NCBI GenBank assembly: GCA_026706815.1
Contig: JAPOYA010000001.1
Span: 43,790-107,789, forward strand
Direction of reading: 5' to 3'
DNA: 64,000 bases
Source of the DNA: Acidimicrobiaceae bacterium
GTDB taxonomy: Bacteria > Actinomycetota > Acidimicrobiia > Acidimicrobiales > Aldehydirespiratoraceae
Shown: positions 40,093 through 51,152 of the stretch, piece after piece
Position numbering within the stretch: position 1 is the stretch's first letter
How the letters are laid out: the number at the start of each line of letters is the position of its first letter
Notes under the pieces: model-generated
Seen by the model: the letters and a program-made list of their open reading frames with translations, nothing else
The model's database searches: none
What the model was told of the DNA's origin: nothing
Translations under genes and position numbers: made by a program

Positions 40093-42561
40093 GTGCCGAT
40101 GGCTCGTTCGCTGCCTTTGGGTCCGGCGCTCCCGGATCGAGCTGAAGTCGTTGTAATCGGCGGGGGCATCGTCGGTTGCTCGATTGCCTACCATCTGACA
40201 CGTCGCGACGTCAGCGATGTGGTGCTGCTGGAGCAGGGCACCCTCACCTGCGGGACCACCTGGCATGCCGCGGGCTTGGTGTCGCAGCTCAAATCGACGC
40301 ATTCGTTGACCAAACTGGCGACCTACTCTGCCCGCTTGTTCGAAGAACTGGAAGATGAAACCGGTCAAGCGACCGGATACCGCACCCCGGGATCGATATC
40401 GGTCGCCGACAACGATCAACGCTGGGAGGAGATCACGCGCGGCGCGACGATGGCAGAAGGAGTCGGCGTCGAGACCCGGGTGATCGACCTCGACGAGGCG
40501 AGTGAACTGTGGCCGCTGATGCGCACCGATGATCTCGTCGGGGCGCTGTACATCCCCCGCGACGGGCAGACCTCGCCGGTGGACACCACAATGGCCCTGG
40601 CCAAAGGGGCCAAATCCCGCGGCGCCGAGATCATCGAAGGCGTTTCGGCAACGGACCTGAAAGTCGCCAACGGCAGAGTCACCGGCGTGGTCACCGAGCA
40701 GGGTGAGATCGAGACCGAGACGGTCGTGCTCGCAACCGGCATGTGGACCCGTCACCTCGCCGCCCAGATCGGGGTCAACGTCCCGCTTCAGGCATGCGAG
40801 CACTTCTACATCGTCACCGAACCCCTCGATGGAATGGAGATCGGCACCCCGACACTGCGCGACCCCGGCAACTACACCTACTTCAAAGAGGAGACGGGCA
40901 AGCTCATGGCCGGGTTCTTCGAGCCCCGCGGCAAGGTCTGGCGCACTGATCAGATCCCACGCGACTTTTCCTTCGGAACCCTCGACGAGGACTGGGAGCA
41001 TCTGGGGCCGATCTTTGAACGCGCCATTCATCGCGTTCCGGCGTTGGGCGAATGCGGACTGCAGCTCTTCTTCAACGGCCCTGAGGCATTCACCCCCGAC
41101 GGCGTGTACTACATGGGAGAAGCGCCGGAGGTGGACGGCTGTTTCGTTGCCGCAGGCTTCAACTCCGTCGGGATCCAATCAGCGGGCGGCGTCGGGTGGG
41201 CGTTGGCCGACTGGATAGCAGATCGGCGCGCTCCAATGGATCTCAATTCTGTCGACATTCGCCGGGCGCTGCCGTTCCAGGCAGATACCGACTACCTCCA
41301 GGACAGGATTTCAGAGAGCCTCGGCCTGCTCTACGCCATGCACTGGCCGTTCCGGCAGTATGAGAGCGCCCGCGGCATACGCCTGTCACCGCTGCATGAC
41401 AAGATAGCGGCTGCCGGAGCGGTGTTCGGCGAAACCGCAGGCTGGGAACGGCCCAACTGGTATGCCCGCAACGGCCAGGCCCGCGAATACGAGTACTCCT
41501 ACGGCAAGCAGAACTGGCACAACAACATGGTCACCGAATGCCTCGGAGTGCGGGAGACAGTCGGCCTTTTCGACCAGACGTCGTTCGCGAAGTTCACAGT
41601 CAGTGGACCGGATGCGCTGGCCGTGCTCAACACCCTCAGCGTCGCCGATATAGATGCACCGATCGGCAAGGCGGTCTACACGCAGTGGTGCAACCAGGCG
41701 GGAGGAATCGAAGCAGACCTGACCGTGAACCGCTTGGGCGACGACGAGTTCTTCGTTGTCACCGCCGCGGCGTCGGAGGGCCGAGACTGGGCTTGGCTGC
41801 GGCGCGCCTGTCGAGACAAGCAGGTGACGCTGGCGAATGTCACCCATGAGCAGGCGATGATCGGCCTGATGGGGCCCAGCAGCCGAGCCGTGCTGTCACA
41901 ACTGACCGACACGGACCTGTCGAACGCCGGATTCGAGTTCGGCACTGGTCGCACCATCAATCTCGCAGGGTTCGACGTGTTCGCCCTGCGGATGAGTTAC
42001 GTGGGGGACCTGGGCTGGGAGTTGTACGCGGCCAACGCCGACGCAGGAGGCGTCTACGACGCGCTGGTCGAGGAGGGCGAGTCCCACGGCCTCGTGCATG
42101 CCGGCTACCACGCAATGAACTCGCTCCGCTTGGAGGCCGGCATGCGGCACTGGGGCCATGACGTCACCGACGAGGACACCCCTCTGGAAGCTGGGCTCGG
42201 GTTCACGGTCGCATGGGACAAACCCGTCGCCTTCAACGGACGGAGCGCACTTGAGGCGCAGCGCGGACAACCCCGCACAAAACGGCTCATCCAGCTGCGC
42301 ATCGAAGACCCGGACCTGTTGACCTACCACGACGAGCCCCTGTATCGCGATGGAGTGGTCGTGGGCAGAATATCGTCGTCGATGTGGAGCGCCACCCAGA
42401 ACCGCTGCTGCGCCATGGGCTATGTCGCCCATCATGAAGCGGTGACGAAAGAATGGCTCGACAGCGGCTCATGGGAGACCAACATCGCCTCGCGGCGCGT
42501 GCCGCTCAGCACGTCGATCCGCAGTTGGTTCGACCCCGCCAACCAACGACCGAAGCAGTAA
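40093..42561 (+). CDS. FAD-dependent oxidoreductase fused to GcvT domain (dimethylglycine/sarcosine dehydrogenase-like)
   Basis: [34 protein letters not shown]-terminal GcvT-like [10 protein letters not shown]. Confidence 0.88.
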   Translation: MPMARSLPLGPALPDRAEVVVIGGGIVGCSIAYHLTRRDVSDVVLLEQGTLTCGTTWHAAGLVSQLKSTHSLTKLATYSARLFEELEDETGQATGYRTPGSISVADNDQRWEEITRGATMAEGVGVETRVIDLDEASELWPLMRTDDLVGALYIPRDGQTSPVDTTMALAKGAKSRGAEIIEGVSATDLKVANGRVTGVVTEQGEIETETVVLATGMWTRHLAAQIGVNVPLQACEHFYIVTEPLDGMEIGTPTLRDPGNYTYFKEETGKLMAGFFEPRGKVWRTDQIPRDFSFGTLDEDWEHLGPIFERAIHRVPALGECGLQLFFNGPEAFTPDGVYYMGEAPEVDGCFVAAGFNSVGIQSAGGVGWALADWIADRRAPMDLNSVDIRRALPFQADTDYLQDRISESLGLLYAMHWPFRQYESARGIRLSPLHDKIAAAGAVFGETAGWERPNWYARNGQAREYEYSYGKQNWHNNMVTECLGVRETVGLFDQTSFAKFTVSGPDALAVLNTLSVADIDAPIGKAVYTQWCNQAGGIEADLTVNRLGDDEFFVVTAAASEGRDWAWLRRACRDKQVTLANVTHEQAMIGLMGPSSRAVLSQLTDTDLSNAGFEFGTGRTINLAGFDVFALRMSYVGDLGWELYAANADAGGVYDALVEEGESHGLVHAGYHAMNSLRLEAGMRHWGHDVTDEDTPLEAGLGFTVAWDKPVAFNGRSALEAQRGQPRTKRLIQLRIEDPDLLTYHDEPLYRDGVVVGRISSSMWSATQNRCCAMGYVAHHEAVTKEWLDSGSWETNIASRRVPLSTSIRSWFDPANQRPKQ

Positions 42562-42582
42562 GTCCACTCAGCAGACCAAGGA

Positions 42583-42636
42583 GACGTCAGTGAACCAGAG
42601 AGGCGCAGTGAACCAGAGAGGCGCAGTGAACCAAGG
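42583..42636 (+). repeat. 3 x 18-bp tandem repeat (aggcgcagtgaaccagag)
   Basis: copies at 42583, 42601 and 42619, directly before the 42646 ATG. Confidence 0.92.
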
Positions 42637-42645
42637 AAATAGGCG

Positions 42646-45069
42646 ATGAATCAAGAGGTGCGCTGCGTCATTGTCGGGGGCGGGGCCATGGGCGTGGGAC
42701 TGCTCTACCATCTGGCCCACGAGGGCTGGACCGACACGGTCCTCGTCGAGAAAGGCGAGCTGACCTCGGGATCCACCTGGCACGCGGCGGGGCTGATCCC
42801 CAACTTCATCGGCGATCTGAACATGGCGAAAGTGCATCAGGACGCCATCGCCCTCTATCCCGACATCGAACAGGAGACCGGCCTCTCAGCGGGCTGGCAC
42901 GGATGCGGGGCGGTGAGGCTGGCGCGCACCGACGATGAGGTCGACTGGCACCGCTACGTACACGCCATGCTCAACCAGATCGGCGTGGAGTCCCACATCG
43001 TCGGGCCTGCCGAGGTGCAACGACTCAACCCGCTGCTCGAAGACCTCTCCGACGTGAAGACGGGGTTCTACACTCCCCACGACGGATGGACCGATCCCAC
43101 GGGCTGCACCAACGCAATGGCCAAAGGCGCCCGCCAACTCGGCTGCGAGATCCAGCGCCACAACCGGGTTGTCGACATGGCTCGACTTGCCGACGGACGC
43201 TGGCAGGTCGTCACCGAGAAAGGCGTCATCACCTGCGAGCACGTGGTCAACGCGGCGGGCCACTACGCCCCTCAGTTGGGCGCGATGATCGGCCTTGACG
43301 TGCCGATCGTCTCGGTCATCCACCAGTACGTCGTCACAGAGCCGCTCGAGTCAATGAAGAACCTCGACTTCGAGCCGCCGGTTACGCGCGATCCCCGCTC
43401 TAGCTGCTACTACCGCCGCGAGATCGACGGGCTGCTGATCGGACCCTACGAGATGTCCAACGCCCAGATCTACGGCGTCGACGGGATCGACTGGGGGCTC
43501 GACTTCTATCTCACCCCGCCCGACGTCGACAACATCGCTGAATGCCTCGAACTGGCCATGCTGCGCATCCCCTCGTGGTCCGAAGCGGGAATCAAGAAGA
43601 TCGTGTCGGGTCCGATCACCCACACCCCCGACTCGGGCTATCTCATGGGACCGGCGCCGGGATTTCGCAACTACTGGCACTGCAACGGCGCCTCGATCGG
43701 AATCACCCAGGGCCCCGGAGCGGGCAAATATCTGGCTCAGTGGATCGTGTACGGCCAGACTGAGATCAATGTCAGGGGAATGGACCCGCGCCGTTTCGGA
43801 GACCACACCGGCCCCAAATCGGTGTTCGCCATCGAGAAGGCGATCGACGAATACCACGAGATGTACCAGGTCCGCCTGCCCGGAGAGCAACGACCGGTGG
43901 CGCGAGGCCAGAAAGTCAACCCGATCTACGGCCGCCTCGACGCTCTGGGAGCGCAATGGCAGGAGGTGTACGGCTGGGAGCGTCCGCAGTACTTCGGGGA
44001 ACCCGAGCAGCACTCGTTCCGACGCTCCAATGCGTTCGACTTCGTCGCCGAGGAGGTTCGGGGCACTCGCCAACAGGTCGGTATCGCCGACCTCACGGCA
44101 TTCGCCAAGTTCGAAGTCGCGGGAGTCGATGCGGCAGCGCTGCTAGATCGACTGTCCGCCAACAAGATCCCGACTCGAGACGGCGGGATCCGCCTAGTCC
44201 ACATGCTGACCCCGCTCGGAGGCATCGAATGCGAGATGACGATCACCCGCTTCGCCGCCGACCGCTTCTATCTCAATTCAGCGGTGATGGGCACCACCCA
44301 CGACTTGGACTGGCTCAATGGCCACATCGAACCGGGCGAGGATGTGACCGTCACCGACGTCACCGACTCCCTCGGCCTGTTGGCCGTCACCGGGCCACGC
44401 GCCAGAGAAGTGCTGGCGCCTCTGACCGACGCCGACCTCGGCAACGATTCGTTCCGCTGGTTGACTGCTCAGGAGATCGAAGTGGCGGGAGTCGCCTGCA
44501 AAGCACTGCGGGTGTCTTATGTCGGCGAGCTCGGCTGGGAACTGCACTGCCCGCTCGCTGAGACGGACGTGCTCTACGATGCGCTCGTGGCCGCCGGAGA
44601 ACCCCACGGAATGGTCCACTTCGGCGCATATGCGATGAACGTCATGCGCATCGAGAAGGGTTACAAGGCATGGGGTAGCGAACTCACAACCGAGATCACT
44701 CCGATCGAGGCCCGCCTCGAGCGCTTCGTCGACTTCACCGGTGATTTCATCGGCAAGGACGCTGCCGTGGCCCGGCGAGACCAGACCGAACCGCTGTCGA
44801 TGGTGCTCGTCTATTGCGAAGTCGACGCCACCGACAACGACGTTCGGGGCAACGAAGGGGCCTACGATCAACACGGCCGGGTCATGGGGATCGCCACCAG
44901 CGGCACTTGGGGGCACACGGTCGGCAAGAGTCTGGCCTTCGTGTACGTCGACCCGGCCTACGAAGCACCCGGTTCGACCTTCGAGCTGGAACTCCTCGGC
45001 GAGATGAGAACCGCGACCGTGCTGCCTGAGCCTGCCTACGACCCGACCAACTCGGTGCTGCGCGTCTAG
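42646..45069 (+). CDS. second FAD-dependent oxidoreductase fused to GcvT domain (dimethylglycine/sarcosine dehydrogenase-like)
   Basis: CVIVGGGAMGVGLLYHLAHEGW, STWHAAGLIPNF; C-terminal GcvT-like YVGELGWELHCP. Confidence 0.88.
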   Translation: MNQEVRCVIVGGGAMGVGLLYHLAHEGWTDTVLVEKGELTSGSTWHAAGLIPNFIGDLNMAKVHQDAIALYPDIEQETGLSAGWHGCGAVRLARTDDEVDWHRYVHAMLNQIGVESHIVGPAEVQRLNPLLEDLSDVKTGFYTPHDGWTDPTGCTNAMAKGARQLGCEIQRHNRVVDMARLADGRWQVVTEKGVITCEHVVNAAGHYAPQLGAMIGLDVPIVSVIHQYVVTEPLESMKNLDFEPPVTRDPRSSCYYRREIDGLLIGPYEMSNAQIYGVDGIDWGLDFYLTPPDVDNIAECLELAMLRIPSWSEAGIKKIVSGPITHTPDSGYLMGPAPGFRNYWHCNGASIGITQGPGAGKYLAQWIVYGQTEINVRGMDPRRFGDHTGPKSVFAIEKAIDEYHEMYQVRLPGEQRPVARGQKVNPIYGRLDALGAQWQEVYGWERPQYFGEPEQHSFRRSNAFDFVAEEVRGTRQQVGIADLTAFAKFEVAGVDAAALLDRLSANKIPTRDGGIRLVHMLTPLGGIECEMTITRFAADRFYLNSAVMGTTHDLDWLNGHIEPGEDVTVTDVTDSLGLLAVTGPRAREVLAPLTDADLGNDSFRWLTAQEIEVAGVACKALRVSYVGELGWELHCPLAETDVLYDALVAAGEPHGMVHFGAYAMNVMRIEKGYKAWGSELTTEITPIEARLERFVDFTGDFIGKDAAVARRDQTEPLSMVLVYCEVDATDNDVRGNEGAYDQHGRVMGIATSGTWGHTVGKSLAFVYVDPAYEAPGSTFELELLGEMRTATVLPEPAYDPTNSVLRV

Positions 45070-45150
45070 CTGCGCCTAGCCGCCCGTGATGCGTTACTGT
45101 TTCTCAATCACACTGTTTCGCAGCCGCACGGGAGGAACTGTGACCGTACC

Positions 45151-46701
45151 GTGAGCCGAGAGCCTCGTCGCAGAAGGTCGGGAGGACGCGCCGGGCGCAT
45201 CGCCGAACGCGCGGCGCCTTTGCAAGCAGACGAGCGCCCGGTTCGGCCCGGACTCCCAGGGGGGAGATACCAGCCCCTGTCGTCTGCGGAGATGCAGCAG
45301 GTCTACGACACTGCCCTCGGTCTTCTGGAACGCGTGGGAATGGGCTCTCCGGTTCCCGAGTTCGTGCAGGTGGTCGTGGACGCGGGCGGGAGCCTCGACG
45401 ATTCGGGACGGCTCCTCTACCCCAGAGGACTGGTTGAGAACGCCATAGCAACGGCTGCCAAAGAGTGGACATGGCATGGCTTCGACGATGACAAATCGGT
45501 AGAGGTCGGAGGCGATCGGGTCCACTTCGGAACCGCCGGAGCGGCGGTGCTGATGTACGACTACGAGACCAACACATTCCGCCACAGCACCGCACAAGAC
45601 GTCTACGACTGTGCCCGCCTGGTCGACCATCTCGACAACATTCATTTCTTCGTTCGCACCGTTGTGGCACGGGACCAGGAAGACTCGCGCGAACTGGATC
45701 TGAACACTGCCTACGCTGCCACGGTCGGCACGGGCAAACCTGTCGGCACATCGTGGTTCGAGCGGGAGCATGTCTATGAGACCGTCGAGATGTACGACAT
45801 CCTGGCGGGCGGGGAAGGGTCGTTCCGCAAACGGCCGTTCGTGGCAGCCAACAACACTTTCGTGGTGCCGCCTCTGCGCTTCGCCGAGGAGTCCACCAAC
45901 TGCATGGTCGCGCAGGTGGAGACGGGAATGCCGATCAACCTGTTGTCCGCAGGCCAGGCCGGGGCGACTTCGCCTGCGGCTCTGGCGGGTTCGCTGGCCC
46001 AGGCGCTCGCCGAGTGCCTGTCGGCTCTCACCGCGGTCAACTTGATGAGCCCTGGCCACCCCTGCGTGATGGGGATGTGGCCCTTCGTCTCCGACCTCCG
46101 CACGGGGGCGATGAGCGGGGGAAGCGGCGAGGAGGGAGTGCTCAACGCGGCCGCCGCGCAGGTCGTGAACTGGATGGGACTCCCGTCGGGTGTGGCCGCG
46201 GGAATGACCGATTCGAAAGTCCCAGACAACCAGGCTGGTTACGAGAAGGGGATCAATGTCACACTCGCGGGCCAGGCGGGCGCCAACCTCGTATATGAGA
46301 GCGCGGGGATGCTCGGGAGTCTGCTGAGCTGCTCACTGGAGGCCCTGGTGATCGACAACGACATGTTGGGCTCGATCAACCGCACCGTTCGCGGAATAGA
46401 GGTCAACGAGGAAACGCTGTCGGCGGACCTGATCGAAGAAGTAGTGAGCGGTCCGGGACACTTCCTCGGCTCGCCGCAGACCCTCGAGTTGATGCAGAAG
46501 GAGTACATCTATCCACTTATTGGGGATCGGGACACGCCCGATGACTGGCTCGACGCCGGCGGCAAGGACGCTCTGCGAGTCGCACATGCATACGCCCAAG
46601 AGGTCTTGGCCTCTTATTTTCCCACCCACGTCGACCCTGTTGCCGACGCCGCGGCCCGCGAGCGGTACGGCATCGTGGTCGATCGCAGTGGCGCTGGTTG
46701 A
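45151..46701 (+). CDS. trimethylamine methyltransferase (MttB) family protein, non-pyrrolysine type
   Basis: MttB/COG5598-like length and sequence; uninterrupted by in-frame TAG. Confidence 0.82.
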   Translation: MSREPRRRRSGGRAGRIAERAAPLQADERPVRPGLPGGRYQPLSSAEMQQVYDTALGLLERVGMGSPVPEFVQVVVDAGGSLDDSGRLLYPRGLVENAIATAAKEWTWHGFDDDKSVEVGGDRVHFGTAGAAVLMYDYETNTFRHSTAQDVYDCARLVDHLDNIHFFVRTVVARDQEDSRELDLNTAYAATVGTGKPVGTSWFEREHVYETVEMYDILAGGEGSFRKRPFVAANNTFVVPPLRFAEESTNCMVAQVETGMPINLLSAGQAGATSPAALAGSLAQALAECLSALTAVNLMSPGHPCVMGMWPFVSDLRTGAMSGGSGEEGVLNAAAAQVVNWMGLPSGVAAGMTDSKVPDNQAGYEKGINVTLAGQAGANLVYESAGMLGSLLSCSLEALVIDNDMLGSINRTVRGIEVNEETLSADLIEEVVSGPGHFLGSPQTLELMQKEYIYPLIGDRDTPDDWLDAGGKDALRVAHAYAQEVLASYFPTHVDPVADAAARERYGIVVDRSGAG

Positions 46702-46745
46702 CCCGGATCCTTACCCAGAGGCAAGCGAGTTGGGACGGAGTTGGA

Positions 46746-49700
46746 TCAAAAAATCCCTCGACGGACCGTCTCGGCCTCTCGGTCGTTGATTCCGGCTTCG
46801 CGCTCGTAGCTTTCGGCTAGCCCCCTGAGGATCTCCGCTGTGCGGGGCCACTTTTGGAAGCGGCGGGCTTGCGCTCTGTAGTTCCCGGCGAGTTGGCGCT
46901 CTTGCTCACCTCCGTCGGTTGCTGAACGGGATGTGACGCCTCGCTGATTGAGGATGCCACATTCGAGACCTTGATCGACTTGGGCGGTTTGCAGTCGTTC
47001 CAGCAGGTTGCGAACGGCTTCACCGGGCCAGTCTCCGTTTGAATCCGGCGGAGAGAACGCGAGTGCTGTTCCGATCATCTGGTCACCGATATCCGCACGG
47101 TCGATAGCTGCCAGTTTCTCGCGAGTTTCGTCGACCCACTCGTCGAGTGAGCCCGCATCAAGGTCGCCGTTGTCATTGAGCGCTGGAGCGAAATGCACAG
47201 GAGGCCAGTGATTCAAGACCTCCCAAGCGTTGTGGGCGGCGTGTTGCTGGGCCTCGGTCAGCGTTGTCTGCTCGGCGGGCGCGCGGTTTGCCGGCTTGAA
47301 AGCGGTCTCGACCAACTGAACGAACAGCGCTGGGTCACGTGCCATCTCCCGGTACAGATTCGGCGCGTCGAAACGCATGCCTCTCTGCAACAGCGGAAGG
47401 TATTGCCATTCCAGTATGGCGACGCGTCCAGTGCCGAGGTGATCGCGGTGATCGTTGAGCAATTCGATCAATGTCTTGAGGCCCCTTTGGGTCGTTGCTG
47501 ATTCACCCTTGTCCTTGCCCGGATGATTGACCCACTGCTCCAAGGCTGCGGCAACCTCTTCGGCGATCTCGGACTCACTTGAATGACTGTCAGAGCGGCG
47601 TGCCAATAGATTCACGGCCAAATCGACGCGCTCTGCCTCGCGCAACTGGCGGCTGATCTTTAGCAGGTCGCTCAACTCGTCGATACCCCCGATGTCGTAG
47701 AAGCTGATACGGCTCCAATACTCGGCGGCGATGTCGGATCGGTGAGCATCCACCCGTGACCATGCGCGTGCCGCCGGGGGAGCCGCGCGGAGGATGTCTG
47801 CGGCGACTTGCGACGAAACGCCGCGGTCCTTGATGATCCGCTCGAAGCCCTCCCACCCCAGGGTGGCGAATCGCCGGCTGAAGTAGCCCAAGCTGAACGA
47901 CGTGATCTCTGCGGTGACCTCCTCCATGATTTGGAGGACGTCGTGGTCCAGTGTTGGATCGCAGCTCGCCAGGGCGAAACCTGCTGAGCGCGGGGAGTCG
48001 ACGGTTACGGCGAACTCGAGCACCGCCTGCATACCTCCGTCGGCCAGGATCGTCTCGACGGCTCCCGTCTGCCTCGATTGCAACGCCTCTTGAAACTCCT
48101 CGTGGCCGTCCACGGCGCGCACAGCGTCAACGGACCTTAGATCCGCTGAGAACAGGTAGCCGAACGCAGCGTCGTGTGCGGACGGACGCAGTCTTTGGAT
48201 CAACTGGTCGAGCACCTGTAGATCGCTTTCTGGGAGGGTCCACGAGGAATCGCTGAACTCGCGATGACGACTCGTGAAGTTCCGCAATTCAGGCCAGACC
48301 GCGGACTTGAATTGTTCCGGCACCGCTCTGTCAGACAATTCCTCCAGTTGCGAGACTGATCTGCGGCGGATCGAGTTGGGCATGTCGTTCATGCGTTTTA
48401 TCAACTGGACCCATCGGCCGGGATCATCGTCGACATCCTCCAGGATCATCTCCTCGACCGCGGACACCATGGCGGCTCGCTCTTGGGGAGTGACGACGGG
48501 TTGGACTGCCCTCCAATCTCGATATTGCGGCAATGCCCCGGGTGTCTGGACGCTGTGGTGTTGTGGGAGCATTGAGAGCATCAGCGTCCAGGCGACGTCT
48601 GGGTGGAACCGCCGCAGCATTTCAAGTGCTGCTAGCCGGTCCTCCGCATCGGCGGATGTGTACGGCATCCAGGTGCACATGATCGAAGCGAGCGCTGTAG
48701 CGGGCCTAGTTGTGTACATGCCGCCGGGGTCGAGTTCGTCGAGCCTTGCGAGCACATCGGCAACGGCTAACAGATGTTCGGGCGACCACGCGATGACTTC
48801 TAGAGCATTCAGGATTCGAAGATGAGGCGACGACGAACCGAAACCGAGACGGGCAGTGTTGTCGGTGAACATGACCTGCGTGAAGGCGTGCTGTTCCGCG
48901 ACGCAGGTCCGCAAGCTCTCGAGCACTGCCCCAGGCGCAGCCTCGGCGAGCAGCGGCAACGTGTCGGTGATGGCAATCCAGGTACTCGGGGTAGCGTCTT
49001 CCATCGCAGATCTGAGCACTCGACGGGTTGTGCCCTCAGCGAAGGTCGACGTTGGCGTCGGTTCGCCGCGCGGTGTGGGAGGGTTGCTTCCTGCAAGTGC
49101 GAGTGTGGTTGCTATCCCTTGTTTGAGCCTGGATGAGTACTTGGCCTTCGTGCCCTCAATCTGGTCTCGGAGTGTTTCCTCGCCGCTCAACTCCCGCAGT
49201 GGGTCAGGAGCCGTAAGTACATCGAGTGCGATTGCTGAGAAACTGTCCAGATCACTGGGAGAGAGTTGGTTGTGCAGCAGCATCCAGGTGTCTTCGGGCG
49301 ATACGGCGTGCCACAGTTCGCCGGTCGAAGTCATCGGTGAGTCAGCAGCGTCGAGTTGCCGCAGCGCCTCTGCCACTTCCTCGAAAGAGTGGTTGATGAA
49401 CTTTTTGACGATCTCACGGTCACCCTCATGAGCCTCATTCCAACCGCCGAGAAGCAGGCTCCGCCGTATTGTCTGGTCGGCCCGCCCGGTTGCCCAGCTT
49501 GGCATGTGCAAGGCTGGGTCGACACTGAGATTCCGCCGGAGCGCCATCAAGCTGATTCGTGCCAGTCCGGCCAGACGGTACGCCTCATGGAGTTCCTCGC
49601 CGGTTTCCTCGAACTGCGTGCGAACCAGTTCAGAGTCAACCGGCTCGAGGACGATTGTGGCCTGGGTGCTCCCCGGGACCGGCACGATCATTCGATGAGG

Positions 49701-51152
49701 ACTCCGGGCTGGTAGGTGTTGCGCATAGTCCGCTGACGGCACCACCATCGTCAACACGGGGACGTTTGTTTGCTGGCTCGGTTGAGTCGACAGGGATTCC
49801 TGGGCAAACAACCGTTCGGCGGTGTCATGACAATCCACATAGAGCACATGTGCAGCGTCGACTCGCTCAGCGTCACCGACCCCGAGCGCCGCGGCGACGA
49901 ATGCGATGATCTCGTCGCGGTGGACTTGACCGCCGATCGTGATCGCGCCGGGCTGCTGCTCGCAGCGCCCGCGTAGATCGGCGGAGTCCTGCTCGCGTCC
50001 TGCGAGCACGATGCCCTCGTCGAGGGGAGCAGTTGTTGCTGTCAGCCACTTCTCCCACCACTTGGCCAGCAGTTGGATGCCGACGGTGGGCTTATTGATC
50101 TGCTCGCGCATCCAGACAGTCGTGGCGACGGCGCAGGCGAGCCAGTCTTCGAGGCTGTCGACGTTCAAGGCACTGACCCTGCTGAAGTCGCCCTTGCTGG
50201 AGTACTCGGACTCAAATTCCCGTGCTTGGGTCCAAGGGGCGCACGCTGCCGAGACGTATGCAATCTCGTCACGTTCGGCAGGCAACTGATTCTTAACGCG
50301 CTTCTCGTAGTCGTCGACGACCTTGGCCTGGGTGCCGCTCTGTTGTGTCGTCAACTCCCACATAGACGTCCCGGCGGGAACGAAGCGGTTTCCTCGAGCG
50401 CATCTGACAACCCCGTCCCAACCGGGTGACGAAACACCGGTGCCAGCAGGCATATCGATCCATTCCGCCGATGGCTCAGTTTCGGCGATCAGGCTGCGCA
50501 CCAGTCTCGGAAATTCCGCGGCAGCGCGACTGGAGGAAGCCCAACTAAGCAGGTCGTCTCGGGTGACCCGCAGCGATTCAGGCACCGTGGGCAAGAGATG
50601 GATGGGAGGTTTCATGGTTTGCGCCAACTCGCAGGCGAGCCTGCGGTCATCCTCAGAGCAGAGAGCCACAAGGCCGGTTCCCCGCAATCCCTCAGCGATT
50701 CGCCCGAGGTCGCGGACATGATCCGCATCGAGGGGACATCGAATCGCGAACTCCTGCAGAGTTTCCCCGGCGTCTACCGCCGCTCGCAGATCTGCAATCT
50801 TTGGGTTAGCTCTCGCAAAGGCCTCGCGGAGTTCATCGGTCGCCACTGCTGCTAGTTCTCCATCCACGGTCGCGTCGCCACGCAACTGCGCCTCTTCGAC
50901 TATCTGGCGGAGCCAACCCCGCCGCGCAATATCGTCCTCCACATAGCCGAACGCACTAAGCCGCCTGCCTGCTCCAGCCAAGATCCGCGCTCTCGCTTTG
51001 CTGTCGTTTGGTCCGGGCAGTCTGCGCAGCCCCTCAATCCATGCCTGTTCAAGTTCGAGGAAATCGGTCGCTCCGGCGATGCGTTCAAGCGCGGAGTCGA
51101 CTATCTCCTGTGTCGTCTCGGCGGGCGGTTTCGACGCGGCGGTTGCGGTCAT
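46746..51152 (-). CDS. 1468-aa protein of unknown function; possible N-terminal PD-(D/E)XK-like motif, degenerate NTPase-like centre, long helical C terminus
   Basis: PGWDGVVRCARGNRFVPAGTSMWELTTQ...KVVDDYEKR motif region; uninterrupted ORF; 4-bp overlap with upstream gene. Confidence 0.75.
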   Translation of the reverse strand: MTATAASKPPAETTQEIVDSALERIAGATDFLELEQAWIEGLRRLPGPNDSKARARILAGAGRRLSAFGYVEDDIARRGWLRQIVEEAQLRGDATVDGELAAVATDELREAFARANPKIADLRAAVDAGETLQEFAIRCPLDADHVRDLGRIAEGLRGTGLVALCSEDDRRLACELAQTMKPPIHLLPTVPESLRVTRDDLLSWASSSRAAAEFPRLVRSLIAETEPSAEWIDMPAGTGVSSPGWDGVVRCARGNRFVPAGTSMWELTTQQSGTQAKVVDDYEKRVKNQLPAERDEIAYVSAACAPWTQAREFESEYSSKGDFSRVSALNVDSLEDWLACAVATTVWMREQINKPTVGIQLLAKWWEKWLTATTAPLDEGIVLAGREQDSADLRGRCEQQPGAITIGGQVHRDEIIAFVAAALGVGDAERVDAAHVLYVDCHDTAERLFAQESLSTQPSQQTNVPVLTMVVPSADYAQHLPARSPHRMIVPVPGSTQATIVLEPVDSELVRTQFEETGEELHEAYRLAGLARISLMALRRNLSVDPALHMPSWATGRADQTIRRSLLLGGWNEAHEGDREIVKKFINHSFEEVAEALRQLDAADSPMTSTGELWHAVSPEDTWMLLHNQLSPSDLDSFSAIALDVLTAPDPLRELSGEETLRDQIEGTKAKYSSRLKQGIATTLALAGSNPPTPRGEPTPTSTFAEGTTRRVLRSAMEDATPSTWIAITDTLPLLAEAAPGAVLESLRTCVAEQHAFTQVMFTDNTARLGFGSSSPHLRILNALEVIAWSPEHLLAVADVLARLDELDPGGMYTTRPATALASIMCTWMPYTSADAEDRLAALEMLRRFHPDVAWTLMLSMLPQHHSVQTPGALPQYRDWRAVQPVVTPQERAAMVSAVEEMILEDVDDDPGRWVQLIKRMNDMPNSIRRRSVSQLEELSDRAVPEQFKSAVWPELRNFTSRHREFSDSSWTLPESDLQVLDQLIQRLRPSAHDAAFGYLFSADLRSVDAVRAVDGHEEFQEALQSRQTGAVETILADGGMQAVLEFAVTVDSPRSAGFALASCDPTLDHDVLQIMEEVTAEITSFSLGYFSRRFATLGWEGFERIIKDRGVSSQVAADILRAAPPAARAWSRVDAHRSDIAAEYWSRISFYDIGGIDELSDLLKISRQLREAERVDLAVNLLARRSDSHSSESEIAEEVAAALEQWVNHPGKDKGESATTQRGLKTLIELLNDHRDHLGTGRVAILEWQYLPLLQRGMRFDAPNLYREMARDPALFVQLVETAFKPANRAPAEQTTLTEAQQHAAHNAWEVLNHWPPVHFAPALNDNGDLDAGSLDEWVDETREKLAAIDRADIGDQMIGTALAFSPPDSNGDWPGEAVRNLLERLQTAQVDQGLECGILNQRGVTSRSATDGGEQERQLAGNYRAQARRFQKWPRTAEILRGLAESYEREAGINDREAETVRRGIF

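Noticed and set aside
40042-41178. N-terminal half of the 776-aa minus-strand ORF 38848..41178
   Set aside because: It is antisense to a strongly supported FAD oxidoreductase and has no family resemblance; the real phosphotransferase starts at ATG 40041
45151-46701. Pyrrolysine-containing MttB
   Set aside because: The ORF is full length with no in-frame TAG, so it is a non-Pyl family member
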